64,000 nucleotides of DNA from Orthonyx spaldingii. Its lineage: Eukaryota; Chordata; Aves; Passeriformes; Orthonychidae. How positions within the stretch are numbered: the stretch's first letter is position 1; each line of letters opens with the position of its first letter. The notes below the pieces were generated by a model. The model saw only the letters and a list, made by a program, of their open reading frames with translations, did not search any database and was not told where the DNA came from. The stretch lies in contig VZTJ01000523.1 in NCBI GenBank assembly GCA_013397795.1, forward strand, positions 3,720,598 through 3,784,597, written 5' to 3'. The translations under genes and the position numbers were made by a program. Positions 36,001 to 64,000 of this stretch are shown here, piece after piece.

Positions 36001-37322
36001 GATGACTCCCTGTTTTCACTCTTCAGTTCAGTAACAGACTGACTTGAATACTGGTCTCATTGTCTTTATATCTCTCAAATCAGTCCCAGGCTCAAGTCTC
36101 CTCTGAAAGACACATGCTTTTGGGTACCCAAAGCTGGAAACAAAGTCTGCAGCTTTTCATTTACTTTTGAATTTGTTTATTGGTGGTTTTGAAACAATAA
36201 AAAAATTCCTTTCACATTTTGCTAAGTGATTTTGAACCAGGATTAAAAAAAAAATAACCACCCAAATTGGTTAAACTTCATTTAGGCTGAACTATTTTAC
36301 AATGGCATTGCTGTCACAGGATACATGGTAAGAGCTTTGGAAAGATCTTACCAGGATATGACAAACTCAACACTGCAAATTCAGTGTACGCCAACCGATA
36401 ATTCCCTTTTAAAATATAAAATTTTAAACCTTTTGTGACACAGGAAACTAGTGAAGGAGGTTTCAAGAAAGTAGTTCTTCCCCCTATCAATGTTTTCCCT
36501 AACAGATAATTTCCAAGGCCATACAAACCAGAAAGATGCCTACAAGTGCTGCCAGAGATAACTTCATAAGCAACAAACCAATTAAAAAGAAATCCCATTG
36601 ATAATGAGTCTTCATAAATCCCACCAAGCAGGGTTATCACTATGACTTTTCTCTAAGGTCAGATAGCAAAATGGTTTATTGTATTTTCTGCTATGTTGGT
36701 TGGATCTTTCTCTCAATGCCTAGCAGATTACAGTCTGACCCAGATCATACTCGTCTGGAGATCTACAAATTACTTTCATTTTACCACCTCTTCCTGAACT
36801 ATCCCTAAAGCAGAGAGAGGAAAGGCTGGCAGGGAGCCTGCAGTAGTTCCTGCTGTGAAAATGGGCCAAAGGACTCTTGTGCCTCTTTGTCACCTTCACG
36901 AGCAGGTTCCCAGCCACTAGCTGTGGCCCCCACAGCTCTGGAGGCAGGGACTAGCACCTCTGACAGGTCCCCAGAGCTCCAGGGACAGGAAGCAGCACCT
37001 TCCTCCCATCAGCATTAGCTCACCCAAGGTGGTGGTCTCATCCCCCAGCTCTCACAGGCCATGGCTACGCTGGCCTCTTTCCTCTCCCAACACGGGGCAA
37101 GGCAGAGGTGCATGCCCATCCCTTTGGAGGCAAGCATTTAACTCACCTTGATTCCCCAGGGGCATCCTGGAACCCGTGTGTGGAGCTGAAGCCTCTCTCA
37201 GAGCACCACTGTGCTGGGCTGTGATGCTGCTCAGCCACACCACAGAGAGAAATGAGGTGAATTTTGCTGGTGTTCAGCCCTCTCCGCAAGGGCCGCAGGA
37301 GCCCCAGGATGCCGGGAGCCAT
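33041..37322 (-). CDS. FDX1-like: Adrenodoxin-type mitochondrial [2Fe-2S] ferredoxin, complete, four exons
   Basis: Minus-strand exons: 37322-37147, 34097-33973, 33544-33415, 33161-33041. All junctions are GT-AG; joined length is 552 nt, 183 aa plus stop (human FDX1 precursor is 184). Residues 1-59 form a presequence: basic and amphipathic at the start (GILGLLRPLRRGL), with RGF before SS at 43-47 fitting an R-3 processing site. The core begins SSEDQVTVHFINRDGE. Cluster cysteines are Cys103, Cys109, Cys112 (GACEGTLACSTC) and Cys149 (SRLGCQVC). The acidic partner-binding helix DEELDMLDLAYGLTD is intact. FDX1 passes electrons from adrenodoxin reductase to mitochondrial P450s and has roles in Fe-S assembly and protein lipoylation; the same use here is inferred. 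Substitutions relative to the FDX1 I remember and linkage to MSN suggest a paralogue rather than FDX1 itself. It is not FDX2, whose acidic helix and tail differ. Confidence 0.93.
34098..37146 (-). other. Intron 1 of the ferredoxin gene
   Basis: About 3.05 kb between the presequence exon and the first core exon. It starts GTGAGT and ends TCTTACAG on the minus strand. I saw no repeat family, RNA gene or further exon in it. Confidence 0.8.
37147..37322 (-). other. FDX1-like: Ferredoxin exon 1: mitochondrial presequence
   Basis: This short exon is easy to miss because its frame is only 58 codons long. Starting at the ATG 37322-37320 it encodes MAPGILGLLRPLRRGLN and continues to GESS, with no acidic residue in the first 30. 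It ends AG at 37147 before a GTGAGT donor. That is phase 2, exactly what the next exon (starting with C at 34097, completing a Ser codon) needs. A competing open frame on the same strand reaches the same donor in the wrong phase. Confidence 0.88.
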
Positions 37323-37353
37323 CGTGCTCCTCTGGGCCCCTGAGCTGCCGTGT

Positions 37354-37390
37354 GCTGCAAGGACAGCTTGGTTAAGGACTTATACGTACA
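37354..37390 (-). promoter_or_regulatory. Candidate TATA-type core promoter of the ferredoxin gene
   Basis: On the minus strand GTATAAG (37385-37379) lies about 60 bases before the ATG at 37322, so transcription would start near 37350 with a very short 5' UTR. No CpG island surrounds it. An alternative is a 5' UTR intron, because CTGTCCTTGCAG (ending 37355) looks like a splice acceptor. Both are inferences. Confidence 0.35.
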
Positions 37391-37500
37391 GCTGGGGAGG
37401 ATGGGGGGAAGGAAAGGGGAAAAAAAAGAAAAGAGTAGGACAGCCTCCCTGGGGGTGGAGGGAGGGAGGAGGAGGGGAAGCAGGAAGGAAGGATGGACAA
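37391..37500 (+). repeat. Purine-rich tract upstream of the ferredoxin gene
   Basis: On the plus strand this stretch is nearly all A and G, with GGAAGGAAAGGGGAAAAAAA and later GGAGGGAGGAGGAGGGG. It is 10-120 bases upstream of the TATA-like box on the ferredoxin strand. It could be a simple repeat or a GA/CT-type promoter element. Confidence 0.6.
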
Positions 37501-40085
37501 AGGGATTGTGCTTGGATCTTGCAGCAGCCCAGCCCATCAGGGCATGGGAATTGGTTGAAGCACAGTTACATGTGGAGCATCACCTCCACATGCCAGTTTG
37601 TAAGCAATGCTTGCTTTGTTCTCCTTACGGACTTCCCTTTCAGGAGCCAGAACTAAATCCAGTTTCAGGAGAAATATTCATTGTAATGTCTAATCACACA
37701 AGAAGTGGCAAGTTGAGGGCTAGAAGAACAGACAGGCAGGAGTGCTGATGGCTGCTGCCTTGAGGAGAGGGACACACCAGTTCCTACAGCAACAGGGTGA
37801 AAGCAGACACACGAATTCTGCTCTTGACATGATGGCATCCAGCCATATCATTGCCTTACCCAACACAGCAGGCTCCCACCTCTAAAATGTGAATATTCAC
37901 TTACTTCACGTGATGGTGGAGAGAAGCAGCCACACTTAGCTCATTTACTAAACTCTTTCCTGAAAAGTACAATAAAGGTGCAAATAAGTGTAATTGATTT
38001 GATACTAAATAATAATCCACACTGGCAAGCTTTGAAGCCTTGCAGAAGAAAACCCTTAATTTATTCCCAGAAACAACAGTCACTGGTCTAGGCTACCCTC
38101 TTCTACAGGGTAAATCAATATGAACCCAGGGGCCAAAAATACAACAGCAAAGACAGTTTCAGTTCCTGGTTTCTGTGGAGTTAGGGAACAGCTCTCATCT
38201 CAAGAGGCCAAATGGTTCCTTCCACCAAATTAACAGCTCACCATTTGGTAGGATGTCTGCTTTAATCAAGTTTTTTTTTAATGCCGTAACATATTAGTAG
38301 CCAGTATAAGCAAAAAAATGTTGATACTAATCAATCTCTACAGGGGAAAAACTACAGCATAAGATAGAAAATGTCTGCCTCAACACAGACACACACACAG
38401 TGGATTCATAGCTCTGAAGATAACCAGAAAGCTTTGGCTTTTTGCCCCAAAATGAAAATTTTCCACCCAAAGCTTTCAGGTTGGAAGGGTTGGAAAGGGG
38501 TGCTTAAGCTTTCTGAAAAAAGCATCAAAGACATTAAGGAATGCAAGCATTTCCCATCAGCTGGGAGGGAAATGTATTCTTCAGTTCAAAGGCAAGTGTT
38601 CAAGCATTCAAACACGCTCCTCAGACAGCTCCAGTGGAGACAAATTCACGGGCAATGCATGAAGGATTAACAAAAAAAGTTCTCTCTCTTCAGAGGAAAA
38701 CACATTTCTAAAGTCACCGGTCTGCTTCCCTCTGTTCACTTTGCACACGGCAGAGCAGCACACAGAATGACTTCTTTCTGCCTCCCGCTGTTTACTGAGG
38801 GCAGAGTGGGCAGAACTGCTCGCACAAGGTGACACTCACAGGAGGAATCTGCAGGGCTCGGCTATGGAGGGACATGAGCTGGCCACCAGCAATCACAGCC
38901 TCGCAGAACCCTCATGCCAGTCCCTGCTTGTCCTACAAATGCTTTTTTTCCCCTCTGATACAGGATTTGCCCCTGAGGTTTTGTTCAGACCAACAGCTTT
39001 GGGCACAGGGAGGGTGGGATGAACACTGAGTATCGCTAGGATTTTAATCCAAAGTGAGTGCTATCCCCAATTCACTGAGAGGTGACCATGGGTGTCCCTG
39101 AGAGCAGCAGGGCACTGGCAAAATGCCAAAGCAGGGATGCCCTGCAGCAGGCATGGGTGCACATCAGATGGCCCAGCCATGCCCAGGATCACTGGGACTT
39201 CTCTGCAATCCTACTCCTCAAAACCAGTTTATGTAAAAATTCCTCATTTCAAATAATTTGCAGAATATCCTTCAAAGGCTTCCCTCCCCACCCTTGCTTG
39301 TGTCACAGAGGAGAGCTGGCAGTGAGGCCAGCACTCTGTTTTAGCTGAACACAGCTCTGGCCAGGGTCCCTGCTCTGTGGCCTCTCACCCTCAGGTCAAC
39401 TTTTCCAGGTGGTTTGCTCTCTCCTACAAGCTGCCCTGAACGCTTCAGACTTCAAAGCCAAATTCTTGAGCTCCATCTCACTCCCAAACTTAAAACCACT
39501 CTGTGCAGCCTCTGCAGCTGAGAGACTCTGACCAGTTCTGCCTGTGCTTTTCAGGCACTACAGAGATGCAGCAGAGAGCCCAGTTCTGTCTCTCAGTCAT
39601 TTCCATGGAAAGAAAGCAAAGCTTGCCATGAGAGACACAAGGAGAGGGGCCACAGCACATACAAACCACAAAGCATCTTATCTCTCCAGCAAACCTTGGG
39701 TTGAGAGAGATACATTAGATATATGCACAGCAGTTTCCACAGCAAGGACATTTGTGTGTTTGTCTGGCACTGACTCCTCTCCTTGCCAGAAACTCAGAGC
39801 ACAGCAAGTGACAGGTCAATGTCACCTGATGGAAGAGAGGCCAATGCAGAGAGGGATGTCAGGGAGACGAGGTGCAGCAAAGGGAACAAATGCTCCCTGG
39901 TGAAAGCAAAACAATTCTGCTGGGGCAGGAGAGAATCAGGCCCTTACAGATTTTGGATACTCTGTTTTAAGGTCTCTGTAATACTGAGAAAGGGCAGAAG
40001 CAAGATCTCGTCTTCAGAGTAAATCGTTGTTCATTTAGCCAAGGCCACAAAAATAGAAAGCTTTGCAGATAACCACCCTTCCCAC

Positions 40086-40140
40086 AAAAAAACCAAACCA
40101 AACAAAAAAAAACCCAAACCAAACAACCAACTAAGCAAAA
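40086..40140. repeat. A/C-rich simple repeat (CCAAA-type)
   Basis: Units such as AACCAAACCAAAC and AAACCCAAACC recur irregularly. Same kind as the tract at 29862-29925. Confidence 0.85.
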
Positions 40141-42127
40141 ATACCATTGCTTTGCAAAAAAAACCCCCTCAAAATACTGCTTCACAAGTCAGCACATACT
40201 TTATGAGCAGATCAGACACAGCTGAAGGGAACCCTTAGCTCTGTTTCAAATACGGTTTGGTAGAAACAAAGTTCCCAGCAGTGCACACAGGCACATTTCT
40301 CCCCACCTCCCCATTTCTTGCCAGCAGGCCACACTCTGTCAGTGCAGTGGCTTTGCCTACACATCCAGTCACGTGTTGGCACGTGCTGGTAAGGAAGTGG
40401 TTTTCTAGCTTGAAATACATTGTCCAGTGTCTTCTCTACCACACACCAAACAATTTGGTCCTCCCTCCCCCCAATCTAGGGACTCATGCAAATATCCAAA
40501 ACACCTATGAGCTGCCTTTAACTCCACCTCAGCCCTGATTTCTGCACAAAGAAATAGACACTGAAATCAGCACTGCCCTAATCCAACCAGGAGCTACACA
40601 TCACCCTTGCAGCCCTCCACAGCGAGAAGCATACTTGGATTTTTGAGATACCAAACCCAGCTCCTCCGACCACTGTCAGAGTTTCTTGCCAGCAAGCAGA
40701 GCTGCCCTGGCTCAGTCACTGCCCATGCTATTCAGGTGTAGATAGAGGCAAGCTCATGCTGTTCCAATGGGGGAAGTCTCAGGGACTGCAGTCAGAGCAG
40801 CAGGCACACAGACATGGGAATAATGAAGATTTCCAGAAGGAAGCCTTCATTAATTGGAAAAGCAAGAACAGCTTACCCCTCCCCTCCTACCAAGCCCACT
40901 GCCTCACAAATACTCCTGTAGGGAAGCAGATACAGGCTGCTTGCTGACACAGAACTAAAGAACTGAACAAAACTAAAATTCCCCTCTCCCACTGTCACTT
41001 TAAAAACCCATCAACCACCTTTCCTGTTCCAGAGCAAGTTGCTAATAAAAGCAAACAGAACAACTTGTACTGGTTTGGCTTTTTGCGAGCCCATAAGCCC
41101 AGAGATTGCTTCTGCTGCCTCAAAAGACATGCACTGAGCACAGACCCAGGACAAAGTGTTCACACCAAGTGAGCTGAAGTCGCAGATACTGCTGGGGGGC
41201 TTGGGGAGAAGACTGTAAATGTGCCTCAGTTTCTACATCTCTCAAACAAGACTGTTTGCCCCATTCTAACCTTCCCTAGATGTTCAGCAGCCTTCTGAGA
41301 ATGACACAAACAAAAGGAGCAAGAACCATATTCTCACCACTGGAAGCAGGAGGGGAGAAATGCAATCAGAGATGGGCTGACACTGCAAAAAGAAAGCACA
41401 GTGAATTCACAACAGGGCTTCTGGACAGCAGCCACTTCTGACAATGCAGCTGCTGCCTGGCTGGGTGAAGGCCACTAAGAAGTTACAGTGCCCCAGCCAA
41501 GACCTTCACTTGCACATGCTTCTCCTTCAAGCATCCAGTCAAGGACGCTTCAAAGATGGATGGGAGTGCAATACTGCTGCATGTGGGGTGTAGACAGCCT
41601 TCACCATAACCTCCCAGCTCAAGAGCAGTTTATTTCACACCCCCTTCAGTCAAACTTGTTGACTCAAGACCAATCCCAGCCTGCATTTCATTAAAGGATC
41701 ATGTACAACCACAGGCTATAGCAATCATGGGGGCTTGTAATTTTTGAATTAGCTCTGCTCACCAGAAAGCTGTGTATTAACTCTGCTCTGAGCAAGTGCA
41801 TTCTGACCAGAAGTTGAAGGTATAGTCCCTTCCACAAGCATCCAGTATTATCTTTTGTGGTTTCAGCACCCCTAATCTAATATCTCCTCATTCTTTCCTC
41901 CCCTTTTAGCTATACCCAGCTCATCCTGACATCTGTCCTGACAAGCTCCATCTTGAAATTGCAAGCAATGTTTAGACACCCGTCACCTGGAGCTAGATAT
42001 TCATTTAGGCATTGTCCAGACACAGGGACCTGCTCCCTTGTCTGTATACAAACTGCACTTGGAACTGCAAACCTGCAGGACAAAAGCCAGTCTCAGCCTA
42101 GCATTTCATACATGGAGGCCCAGACCT

Positions 42128-42290
42128 TTTTTCACAGAATGCCTTGGACTGGAAGGGATGAAGATCATCTAGTTCCAATCCCCTGACCATGGCCAAGGAT
42201 GCCATCCACCAGACCAGGTTGCTCAGGGCCTCATCCAACCTGGCCTTGAACATTTCCAGGGATGGGGCATTTTTCTTACAGAAGTTATTT
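42128..42290 (-). mobile_element. CR1 LINE 3' end fragment, minus orientation
   Basis: The plus strand reads CACAGAATGCCTTGGACTGG, then AGATCATCTAGTTCCAATCC and CAGGTTGCTCAGGGCCTCAT. This is the reverse complement of the last 160 bases of CR1. Confidence 0.92.
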
Positions 42291-44329
42291 TTCTGCAAGG
42301 CAGACATTAACATCACATGTGGCATCAGTTTGCATATGGGTATGCAACAGTTATGGGCTGACATCAGTCACAAAGGAATTCTGTTCTCTGCCAGTTGTCA
42401 CATGCTCTGAGATTATATGCCCTGGTATAAGACATTCAAATTATAGAGCCAAGATTGAATTATGCATAGCTGCAAAGCTGGCAGGGAACAGAGGAGTCAT
42501 AGTGATGGCACAGGGCAAACAAGCCATGCCTGGGGTGCTCTCTGCTTTCTCATTGCAGACAGGCTGCCTTTGCAGGTGTTCAAGCAGCTGCCATACAACT
42601 GCCTGCAGTTATCATATCTTACTCCATGCATTGCATTACCAAGCTTAGGATGCTGGACAAATGCTTGTGCCTCACTGCAAACATCCTGAGCAACTAATAG
42701 GCTGTTCATCTACCTACAGAAATCCCTACAGGACTTGTCTGCATCAAAGCAAATCAGAATCTGGAGACCATGCCCTTGCAATTCCCTGCTTTAGAAAGAG
42801 CAAACAAGAGAAGGAGGAAGTAATCACAGTTCTATTTCTGCAGTTACTTTGTCCCACTTGGAGTTAGAGCATCTCAGGCCAAATGGATGAGTCTACCAAA
42901 CAGATTGAGCTCAATGAAAATTTTACTCTACAGTTACTTTGGCTTTTCTTTAGAGTTCTTAATAAATTGCACTGCTGAATAAAGCAACATTGCAGAACCT
43001 GCAAAAAGACAGTGTTTCTAGTCTCACAGCCTTCTGAGAGCTTTTTATGCTCCAGTCTGCCCCTGTCCCACAGACAGAAGCAGCTGGGCCCCAAATATTT
43101 GTAGATATAGCCTAAACTGGATCTGGAACATCCCTGACAGACTAGCAAATCCAACAGAAGCTGTCTACACAAATTAGAGGTTAAATTCACATTTCTGATT
43201 CTAAACTACAGAATGCATTACAACTAGAAAAATAGGGTGGTGTGGGCTTTTTTTCAAACAACATGGTCCTGCAGAGAAGCAGCCTTCAGCCTTTAATGCT
43301 TTGCACTTCCATTTCTTCAAAGATAAACTGAATATAGATATACCTAAATGGGGAATGACTAAGACAAGGCAACATTCAAGCCTCTAAGGTACTGTCCATT
43401 GAGCAGCAAGGGCACTAGAAACAGCAAGAACAGGATCAACCTTTCCAGACCAGTGCAACCTTCAATTGAAGGCTGCTACGGCATTAAAGGAGACATGCAA
43501 TTCCTCTGGTGTTCAGGTTTTCTGAATCCTGGCAGGAAGGAACAAAATAAAGACTCACCTGTAGAAACTGGATCCAAGCCATGCCTGGTGGGGATTGCAG
43601 AAGCCTCTATTGCTCCACATTTCATGTTTTATTTATGGGAAAGTTCAGGTCTCTTCCCCAGCACCAGATCTCTGAGCACTAACGTGTTCCAATGAAATCT
43701 CCACCTTATTCTGCAGTGCAGCTACCACTAGGCAGAGGTTCTGCGAGGTCCCTCTTCACAATCACAAAGAAAGCAGCTGCAAATAAAGATCACACAGCTC
43801 ATTAGCAGAAAGGTGGCAGCAGCCACTCTTCCACTGCTGGAACCCATCCCAAGGCACTGGGAAACAGGCAGAGACAGCCAGAGCAAGGCAGCTGTAAAGC
43901 AAATTGTGCTGAAATCCCTCTTACAGGCTGATGGCAGCACAGCCTTGGCAGGGTGTGGGTGCAAGCAGCAGCACCAAGACCCAGCTGCCCTATCCACGCT
44001 GCCCTGGGTGCCCGTGGGCCTGGGCAGGGCACAGCAGGCACTCACCCACAGCAGCTCCTGCCCTCCCTCTGCCCAGTCCATTTGCAAGTTGAACATTTCT
44101 ACTCAGTGGCCCCACAGAGAAGTCTCAGTTCCAGTACTGGTTCCAGCTGGGCAGCTGGGGAGGGGGACAGGGTTGTTGTTGAAGCAGTTCCTTTTCAGGG
44201 TGCAAGTGAGATCTCTTCATTTGTGAGAGAGTTACCAGGCTGACCTCAGGGCACCACAGGGCAGATCTGCTCGGCTACGAGACACAGCACTGGACTTGAA
44301 GCAAACCCTAAGTAACCAGCCAGACACAA

Positions 44330-47300
44330 TCTGCTGAATTTCTCTGAACTTTATTGGCACTTCAGGAAGAACAAGGTATGGATTTTAACAACTCCTCTGA
44401 ATAGGAAAAACATGTCTTAATCAAGGTTCTCTCTGCAGATAAGCACATGGACCCGTGAATTACTCCAGAACCTTAAGGAATTGATGTTTTATTATAATCC
44501 AGTAAAACAACTGGTCACAAACCTTCAACATAATTTACAGCAATAAAAAATAAAACAAGAAAAAATAAGCCAGGCAAACATTTTATAAAGTACTTCCCTC
44601 CCCCCACCCCCAAGAGGAGCAGTTATCCAATTAAACTGGAACATGAAGAGGAAGAACAATTCACTGTATTCTAACAAATAAAAAATGTGTCTACAAATCT
44701 CACCATAATACTGAAAGCTTCTTACATTAGTTTTCTTGCAAAATACCATCTTTATAATACAGTATACATTTCCAAGGGAAGGAGGACCATAAACGTACCC
44801 TCCATCCCTTGACTAATATTTTCTAATTGTGCATAGCTAGAAATATTGAAATCAAATATCATTAGATACCACTGGAATATAATACTGGTTAAAAAGAAGG
44901 CAGGGCTGAAACAACTACAAAGAGTTAGGTGGACTCACTGGCACAAGCCGTTCTATTCCTATATTGGACCATGTGGAATTAGAACGTTTAAAAAAACCGT
45001 ATAAACAGAAGTCATGCCAACATCATAATACATGAGAGCTCAGCAGTGTTGTGTGACCCATCAAAGCAGAAAAGGTTTACTGGTTTATTATTTGAACACA
45101 TATTCCAGGCACCATACGTCAGCTCATTAGGAAATTATTAAAATGTTAGATAGGCTTTTCTCCCCTCAAATGCATCAATAGTTGCCATGGACAGAGCAGA
45201 AGTGCTGAGAACCAGCTTAAAGCACCAAAACAGAAGTTTAAAGGTTTTCTATTCCCCAGTAATGAAACACACGCAGAGCCAATGCCAATCACCTTCAGTA
45301 CAGAAATATGCAAATACGTTCTGACACATTTAACTGCAATCTTTCATTTGTGACTTTCATAATACTGAGGCATATTTTTCTTGGCCAATAAAATGCTTGC
45401 CATGTCATGTGCCCCCCAATAGCACTCTGTGTCCAGAGGAGAGAAGGGGGCTCCCACATGACACACCTGGATGTTTAAGAGCACACCTCAGCATGTTGCT
45501 TCTAACAGAGGCTGGCTGGTATTTGTATGAATCTCCACATAGACTTGCATTGCTTTCAAAAAATAAAGTAACACAGCACTGGTGAGGTTGTTTCCAGCCA
45601 CCCAAGGAATTCTTGGGGAAATACTGCATTTGTTAACACTATCGTGAACATTTCTTTTTGGCACAGTTCCCCTTTGCCCTTTTTCATACACCAGGGAGCT
45701 GCTGAAAATGCTCCCATTTTCAGATGTTTTCCTTCTATCACCATTACCAGTAACATCATACAAAGGGAGAATCAACAAAACTGAGCAAGTCACAAAATTT
45801 GGGATTATACTGGGCAAGAAAATAAATCCCAGGCTAGCCTAATGACTTCCTATAGGGATAGGCTAATCCAAGGAGGGTAAAACAAAGGAGGACTTCACTT
45901 TAGGTGGAACCCATTTTTAAGATGACTCTCCTGAAGGTTAACAGTTCCTTTTATGAGGGATCAAGGCAACACCCAATTCAACCCTGAGCATACATGGCTA
46001 TTTCCTCCACAGAAATGGCAGGGAGGATTCTGGGTAGCTACAGCATGGACAGCTTGGATGACATGAGGTGTTGGTTATTACAATAACTGGCACAAGCAGC
46101 TCTCAGGACCAGTGTCACAACCATTTGTATCCCATTTCTAAGAGAAAGCCCTCCGTTCTCAAAGCTACAAAAGGCCAAAGCATCCTTCTGGGGAAGAAAA
46201 AGCACTTGAGCCAGGGATGTGGCAGACTGCTAGTGAGGATTAAGAAAGCAAATGGACAAGTGTCTCAGGATCCTCTCCCCTCAAATGCTGCCTGAAGCCA
46301 GGAAGAGAGATGCAGTCTTGTACATGACCCAGATATGAGAGTAGTTTTTGGTCCCCAGCTGCTGATCACTTTTTATGATTGCATCTAGTTTAAACTAAAG
46401 GTATCTGAGCTACAGTAGATCTATACACAGTCATAAGGCACCAAGGACTATGTGCTAAAAAGGCCTCTTATGGAAAAACCTGAAATCTTGTTCACATAAC
46501 TAGAAAAACTTGTGTTCAGCAAGGGAAAATACAGCTACAGGAATTTTTAGTCTTTTACATTTCTGCCTCCCACTTTAGGTTTTCATTGGCAAAACCAAAA
46601 AGGAAGGCAGTGTACTTTAGCTATCTCTGCCTCACTGGTTACATTCAAGTCAGACAAATGATAGTGAAGAAAGCCATTGACCAGAGACAAAACCTCTGGA
46701 AAGCAGGGAATTCAAGGCTTCAAACCACACTGTATCAGTGGAAATACTCCAAAGGCCTCCTCATGATTAGGAAATTCAAAGCTCCATCATTAAACAACAA
46801 AAGGTAACACCAGCAGGAACACCACAGAATCTGTTTGGTCTGCTTATTTTTGTAGGACAAAAGCTTTGGTATTTTAAAGAGAAAGTCCATATTTTACCTT
46901 CAATCCTTCTTCCTAAGCTCCAGTCTCCCCTTTTTAACTACATGATTCAGACTCTGCGTTAAGTCAGAAATTCAGACCCTGGGTACTAAGGTTAATCCCA
47001 AAGCTTGCACAGGTTAGTAGGAAGGCACAGTGTCAGACTGTCAGCTCCTGACTGTATATAATGCATTCCAAGTATCTGCTGGTCTCCCCACACAATGGGA
47101 GAAGACAGCAACACAGCCACCTCAGTGGGCAATACCAAACCCAACACAGTGAGACTTTACACCCCAAGCCAAACAACTTCAGATTTACCCCAATACGTGT
47201 CTGCTTCCCCAAGCCGTCCCAGGAAGACGTAATTACTTAATTACTATTCTTTCTTCTGTCACTTAACTCCAGCATTTGCCCAAAACTTGATAAATAAGAC

Positions 47301-47411
47301 CATGGTCACTCTTCTGTAGTGGTTCCAGCATAGCACGATTATGAGTGAATGATGGGAGAGGATGGGAAAGAGGGGAGAAGAGAGTGCAGGGCAGCAGGTG
47401 CAGGGGAGAGT
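44330..47411 (-). other. MSN: Probable 3' UTR of moesin
   Basis: About 3.1 kb after the stop at 47412, AT-rich and free of CR1, with no splice sites of note. Its repeat-free character is what one expects of a transcribed, constrained 3' UTR. The end is inferred from the AATAAA at 44355-44350. Confidence 0.5.
44350..44355 (-). terminator. MSN: Candidate polyadenylation signal of moesin
   Basis: TTTATT on the plus strand reads AATAAA on the minus strand, in the context GCCAATAAAGTTC. It lies about 3.06 kb after the moesin stop. Another candidate is at about 44479. Confidence 0.45.

Positions 47412-64000
<16,589 letters not shown>

Larger units (their letters stand above)
37501..44329. other. 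Intergenic stretch between the ferredoxin and moesin genes
   Basis: About 6.8 kb with one CR1 fragment (42128-42290), an A/C-rich simple repeat (40086-40140) and a short CA run near 38388-38400. Open frames here lack start context, splice sites or recognisable protein, and I find no gene. Confidence 0.6.

Noticed and set aside
37052..37243. Minus-strand open frame starting MVWLSSITAQHSG as the ferredoxin first exon
   Set aside because: It reaches the donor at 37146 in phase 1, but the next exon needs phase 2. The overlapping frame from 37322 fits the phase and encodes a basic presequence.
37264..37656. 130-codon plus-strand open frame
   Set aside because: It is antisense to the ferredoxin first exon and its promoter-side purine tract; composition is Gly/Lys-rich low complexity.
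43813..44226. 137-codon plus-strand open frame upstream of the moesin 3' UTR
   Set aside because: It begins with GTG, not ATG, has no recognisable domain, and lies in non-coding sequence of moderate GC.

Overview
Vertebrate genomic DNA, almost certainly from a bird. The protein-coding genes are split by GT-AG introns, and several fragments of CR1 retrotransposons end in the avian 3' signature (ATTCTATGATTCTGTG-like). GC content is moderate with small CpG-rich spots, and there is one assembly gap. I cannot name the species; a songbird is plausible. Moesin is remembered as lying on the chicken chromosome 4 / songbird 4A / human Xq block, so that is the expected location.

Layout. (1) 1-455: CpG island with a 29-bp tandem repeat, a candidate promoter. 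(2) 13903-27343, plus strand: an ARHGAP20-type Rho GTPase-activating protein in 14 exons that splice in frame to 1,113 codons from the first ATG seen. The PH, Ras-association and RhoGAP regions are followed by a long tail; the 3' UTR probably ends near 29.36 kb. (3) 31292-32330: pyrimidine tract, assembly gap and CR1 fragment. (4) 37322-33041, minus strand: a complete four-exon mitochondrial [2Fe-2S] ferredoxin of the adrenodoxin (FDX1) family, 183 aa, including the presequence exon. (5) 63232-47412, minus strand: exons 2-13 of moesin (MSN); only the tiny first coding exon lies outside. Its long 3' UTR probably ends near 44.33 kb.

What ties them together. At first sight the trio looks like the well-known RDX-FDX1-ARHGAP20 cluster (human 11q22). 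Residue-by-residue reading shows that the ERM gene is moesin, not radixin. The window is therefore best read as a second copy of the ERM-ferredoxin-ARHGAP20 block, left from the early vertebrate genome duplications, in which the ferredoxin and RhoGAP partners beside MSN have survived. As I recall, mammals keep only MSN at this place. This is the main point of interest.

Functionally the genes are not a pathway. Moesin links cortical actin to membranes, the RhoGAP would switch off Rho-family GTPases (possibly under Ras/Rap control), and the ferredoxin would pass electrons to mitochondrial P450s or Fe-S assembly. The ferredoxin and RhoGAP genes are convergent; moesin and the ferredoxin are in tandem on the minus strand.
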